NCBI GenBank assembly: GCA_016214265.1
Contig: JACROU010000035.1
Span: 1 to 43,187 of the forward strand
Direction of reading: 5' to 3'
Source: Candidatus Omnitrophota bacterium
Lineage (GTDB): Bacteria; Omnitrophota; Omnitrophia; Omnitrophales; JACROU01
DNA length: 43,187 bases
Shown: piece by piece, positions 41,015 through 43,187 of the stretch
How the letters are laid out: every line of letters starts with the position of its first letter
Numbering within the stretch: position 1 is the stretch's first letter
The notes under the pieces: generated by a model
Seen by the model: only the letters and a program-made list of their open reading frames with translations
What the model was told of the DNA's origin: nothing
The model's database searches: none
Translations under genes and position numbers: made by a program

Positions 41015-42528
41015 ACCAGAACGTATCGCTTATTTTTGAAAAAAGCAGACCTGGGAAACGGGGCTTCAGTATTCCCGAAAAACACTTCAGCGACTTGGAT
41101 GTGAAAGCACTGGTGGAGCCGAATTTGCTTCGCAAACAATCCGCCGAACTTCCTTCCGTCAGTGAGCCGGAAATTGTTCGCCATTTCGTGACGCTGTCGC
41201 AGAAAAATTTTTCCGTCGACACCAATTTTTATCCGCTCGGCAGCTGTACGATGAAATACAATCCGAAATTGAATGAAGATGTGGCCCGTTTCGAAGGATT
41301 CGCGCAACTGCACCCCTATCAACCCGAAGAGACGATTCAGGGTGCGCTTAATCTCATGTTCGATTTGGAAGGCGCTTTGAAAGAGATTACCGGGATGGAC
41401 CGGTTCACGTTACAGCCTGCTGCCGGGGCTCACGGTGAGCTCGCCGGCATGATGCTGGTGAAGGCGTATCACGATTCCCGGAAAGATTTCAAACGCACGC
41501 AGGTGATCGTTCCAGATTCCAGTCACGGAACTAATCCTGCCAGTGCCGCGCTTTTTGGCTTTAGCGTCGTCACTGTCAAATCCGATGAGCGCGGACGCGT
41601 GAATCTTGCTGAGCTTAAAAAACTGGTGGGACCTGAAACCGCCTGTTTGATGCTGACCAATCCGAACACACTCGGACTTTTTGAAGATGAAATTCAACAG
41701 ATCCAAAAAGCGGTGCATGACGCCGGCGGACTGCTGTATTACGACGGCGCCAACATGAACGCGCTTTTAGGACTAGCCCGGCCCGGGGACATGGGGTTTG
41801 ATATTGTCCATTTGAATCTACATAAGACGTTCTCGACCCCTCACGGAGGAGGCGGGCCCGGCGCTGGTCCTGTTGGTGTGAAAGAGAGGCTCGTTCCGTT
41901 TCTGCCCGCACCGCTGGTGGATAAAAAGGACGGAAAATACGTTCTGAATTACGATATACCGCAAAGTATCGGACGCCTGAGGTCCTTTTACGGAAATTTC
42001 GGCATGCTGATTCGCGCCTACACGTTTATTCGCAGGCACGGCCGCGAAGGACTTAATCAGACTAGCCGTGACGCTATTTTGAATGCCAATTACGTGAAGA
42101 AAAAGGTCGAAAAACATTTTGTGGTTCCGCATGCTGAATTCTGTATGCACGAATTTGTGGCTCAGGCGGTGAAGCAGAATGATTTGGGTGTGCACGCGAC
42201 AGATATTGCCAAACGCTTGCTCGATTTCGGATTTCACGCTCCGACGATTTATTTTCCGCTCATTGTTCCCGAGGCGATGATGATTGAGCCGACGGAATCG
42301 GAGTCGAAGGAAACGCTCGATAAATTTGTCGACGCGATGAATGTGATTGCGGATGAAGCCGTGGATTTCCCGGATCGGCTCCGGCAAGCTCCGTTTACGC
42401 TGATTATTTCGCGGCCGGACGACGTGTTGGCCGCGCGCCAGCCCGTTCTTACTTTTAAAGATTATCAAGCCGCGGAACATCTCCATCTACAGAATCAGCC
42501 TGTCGGAGTGCCCGTTCATGTTGAATAA
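41011..42528 (+). CDS. gcvPB: Glycine decarboxylase subunit 2 (P protein beta)
   Basis: GcvPB carries the pyridoxal phosphate. The PLP lysine Lys272 is in HLNLHKTFSTPHGGGGPGAG. Other blocks are YPLGSCTMKYNPKLNED, LQPAAGAHGELAGM, VPDSSHGTNPASAALFGF and LMLTNPNTLGLFEDEI. The 505-aa length is typical. It overlaps the following ligase gene by 11 bases. Confidence 0.97.
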   Translation: MNQNVSLIFEKSRPGKRGFSIPEKHFSDLDVKALVEPNLLRKQSAELPSVSEPEIVRHFVTLSQKNFSVDTNFYPLGSCTMKYNPKLNEDVARFEGFAQLHPYQPEETIQGALNLMFDLEGALKEITGMDRFTLQPAAGAHGELAGMMLVKAYHDSRKDFKRTQVIVPDSSHGTNPASAALFGFSVVTVKSDERGRVNLAELKKLVGPETACLMLTNPNTLGLFEDEIQQIQKAVHDAGGLLYYDGANMNALLGLARPGDMGFDIVHLNLHKTFSTPHGGGGPGAGPVGVKERLVPFLPAPLVDKKDGKYVLNYDIPQSIGRLRSFYGNFGMLIRAYTFIRRHGREGLNQTSRDAILNANYVKKKVEKHFVVPHAEFCMHEFVAQAVKQNDLGVHATDIAKRLLDFGFHAPTIYFPLIVPEAMMIEPTESESKETLDKFVDAMNVIADEAVDFPDRLRQAPFTLIISRPDDVLAARQPVLTFKDYQAAEHLHLQNQPVGVPVHVE

Positions 42529-43187
42529 GAAAAATTGCTGGGGATTTCTGGATTCCGGGTTCAATGAAGGCGGCTATAATATGGCCGTCGATGAAGTGCT
42601 GCTCAATCAGGCGGTTGCCAAGCAACAGAAATTTCCGGTACTTCGGATTTACGGGTTTTACCGGAAGACCGTTACGATCGGCTATGGCCAAAAAATCAAA
42701 GAGCTTGTCGGACTTGATAATTATAAAAAACAAGGATACGAAATTTGCCGTAGAATCACCGGCGGCGGAGCTGTTTTTCATGGAGAGGATTTAACGTATT
42801 CGCTTGTTGTGCCGATTCAGGAATATCCTGATTTTGCTTCCACCACTAAATCTTACCGTCTCATTCACACAGCGCTCGTGACAGGGCTTAAAGCGCGAGG
42901 AAAAAAAGTGGCGATGAGTGTTCAGGGAAGTGAATCTCCAGGAGCTCTTTGTTTTGAGTCTCCGGTTCGCGACGATATCATGCTGGGGAAGAATAAACTC
43001 GCCGGTGCTGCGCAAAAGCGTGCGGCCGATTACATGCTGCATCAGGGCAGTATTGATTTGAGTCTGCTCAAAGAGCCGGATCAGGTTTTCTTTGAGTTGT
43101 TTGACGATGTGAAAGCGGCTGTGATTGACGGATTCAAGCAAACGATCAATATCGATTTTGTGCTGATTGATTTTTCGTTGAAGGAAC
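42518..43187 (+). CDS. Lipoate ligase / octanoyltransferase family (5' part)
   Basis: The gene starts at an ATG inside the gcvPB end and runs off the window, giving 223 residues. It begins with WGFLDSGFNEGGYNMAVDEV and has RRITGGGAVFHGEDLTYSLV, the signature of the LplA/LipM family. ALCFESPVRDDIMLGKNKLA then GAAQKRAADYMLHQGSI follows. The Cys of CFE aligns with the catalytic Cys of LipM-type octanoyltransferases, while LplA ligases use lipoate plus ATP. The missing 3' end prevents a choice. Linkage to gcvPB suggests it serves lipoylation of the H protein. Confidence 0.88.
   Translation, partial: MLNKKNCWGFLDSGFNEGGYNMAVDEVLLNQAVAKQQKFPVLRIYGFYRKTVTIGYGQKIKELVGLDNYKKQGYEICRRITGGGAVFHGEDLTYSLVVPIQEYPDFASTTKSYRLIHTALVTGLKARGKKVAMSVQGSESPGALCFESPVRDDIMLGKNKLAGAAQKRAADYMLHQGSIDLSLLKEPDQVFFELFDDVKAAVIDGFKQTINIDFVLIDFSLKE

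Noticed and set aside
42546-42570. Third copy of the palindromic repeat (ctggattccgggttcaatga)
   Set aside because: It is coding sequence for the conserved start of the lipoate/octanoate transferase (LDSGFNEG), and only the ggattcc core matches by chance.

Overview
The window is a dense, almost entirely plus-strand stretch of housekeeping chromosome from a Gram-negative (diderm) bacterium. The evidence for a diderm is an LptE-like LPS-assembly lipoprotein, a BamD-like TPR protein, Lnt, an HldD-like sugar-nucleotide epimerase and a MurE with the meso-diaminopimelate signature DNPR. The mix of genes, System II cytochrome c assembly (ResB/CcsA) and long BamD-like coiled-coil proteins would fit a deep-branching group such as Omnitrophota or a relative, but that placement is an impression and not a demonstrated result. 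I see no tRNA, rRNA or CRISPR.

Layout. 1-130: probable truncated end of an insertion sequence. 228-4949: envelope assembly operon (BamD-like TPR/coiled-coil protein, small coiled-coil protein, LptE) running into holA. 4929-5201 (minus): rpsT. 5273-13296: murJ, a short uvrC, prfB (with a programmed +1 frameshift), secA and lnt, overlapping or touching one another except for short gaps. 13297-13770 (minus): an unrecognised 157-aa protein, divergent from a small lipoprotein. 14189-18766: HldD-like epimerase, resB, ccsA and a lone receiver domain. 18860-22072: AAA ATPase, HIT protein and dGTPase. 22126-24480: GAF/HD-GYP-like protein, a 45-aa membrane protein and an AsmA-like anchored protein. 24625-25425: short-form AMP nucleosidase. 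25514-38046: dcw (division and cell wall) cluster murE-murF-mraY-murD-ftsW-murG-murC-murB-ddl-ftsQ-ftsA, closed by a clear intrinsic terminator. 38167-43187: glycine cleavage operon gcvT-gcvH-gcvPA-gcvPB plus the start of a lipoate/octanoate transferase gene cut by the window edge.

How the genes work together. MurE, F, D, C and B, MraY, MurG and Ddl make lipid II, MurJ flips it, FtsW polymerises it and FtsQ/FtsA tie synthesis to the divisome. SecA and Lnt serve export and lipoprotein maturation, supplying substrates such as LptE and the small lipoprotein. The H protein of the glycine cleavage system needs lipoylation, which the terminal ligase or transferase can provide.

The most striking observation is that mraY, an essential single-function gene, is broken here. 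About 100 codons, including the NLTDGLDGL loop and the GDVGS aspartate, are missing at one junction, and the two halves lie in different frames. It is either a real lesion or an assembly artefact. Other points of interest are the prfB recoding site, a UvrC lacking both its central linker region and its HhH domain, an HD-GYP protein whose HD histidine is leucine, palindromic dispersed repeats inside the dcw cluster, and a recurrent extended -10 promoter (TGnTAnnnT, often TGCTAA). I found no convincing wholly new multi-gene system.
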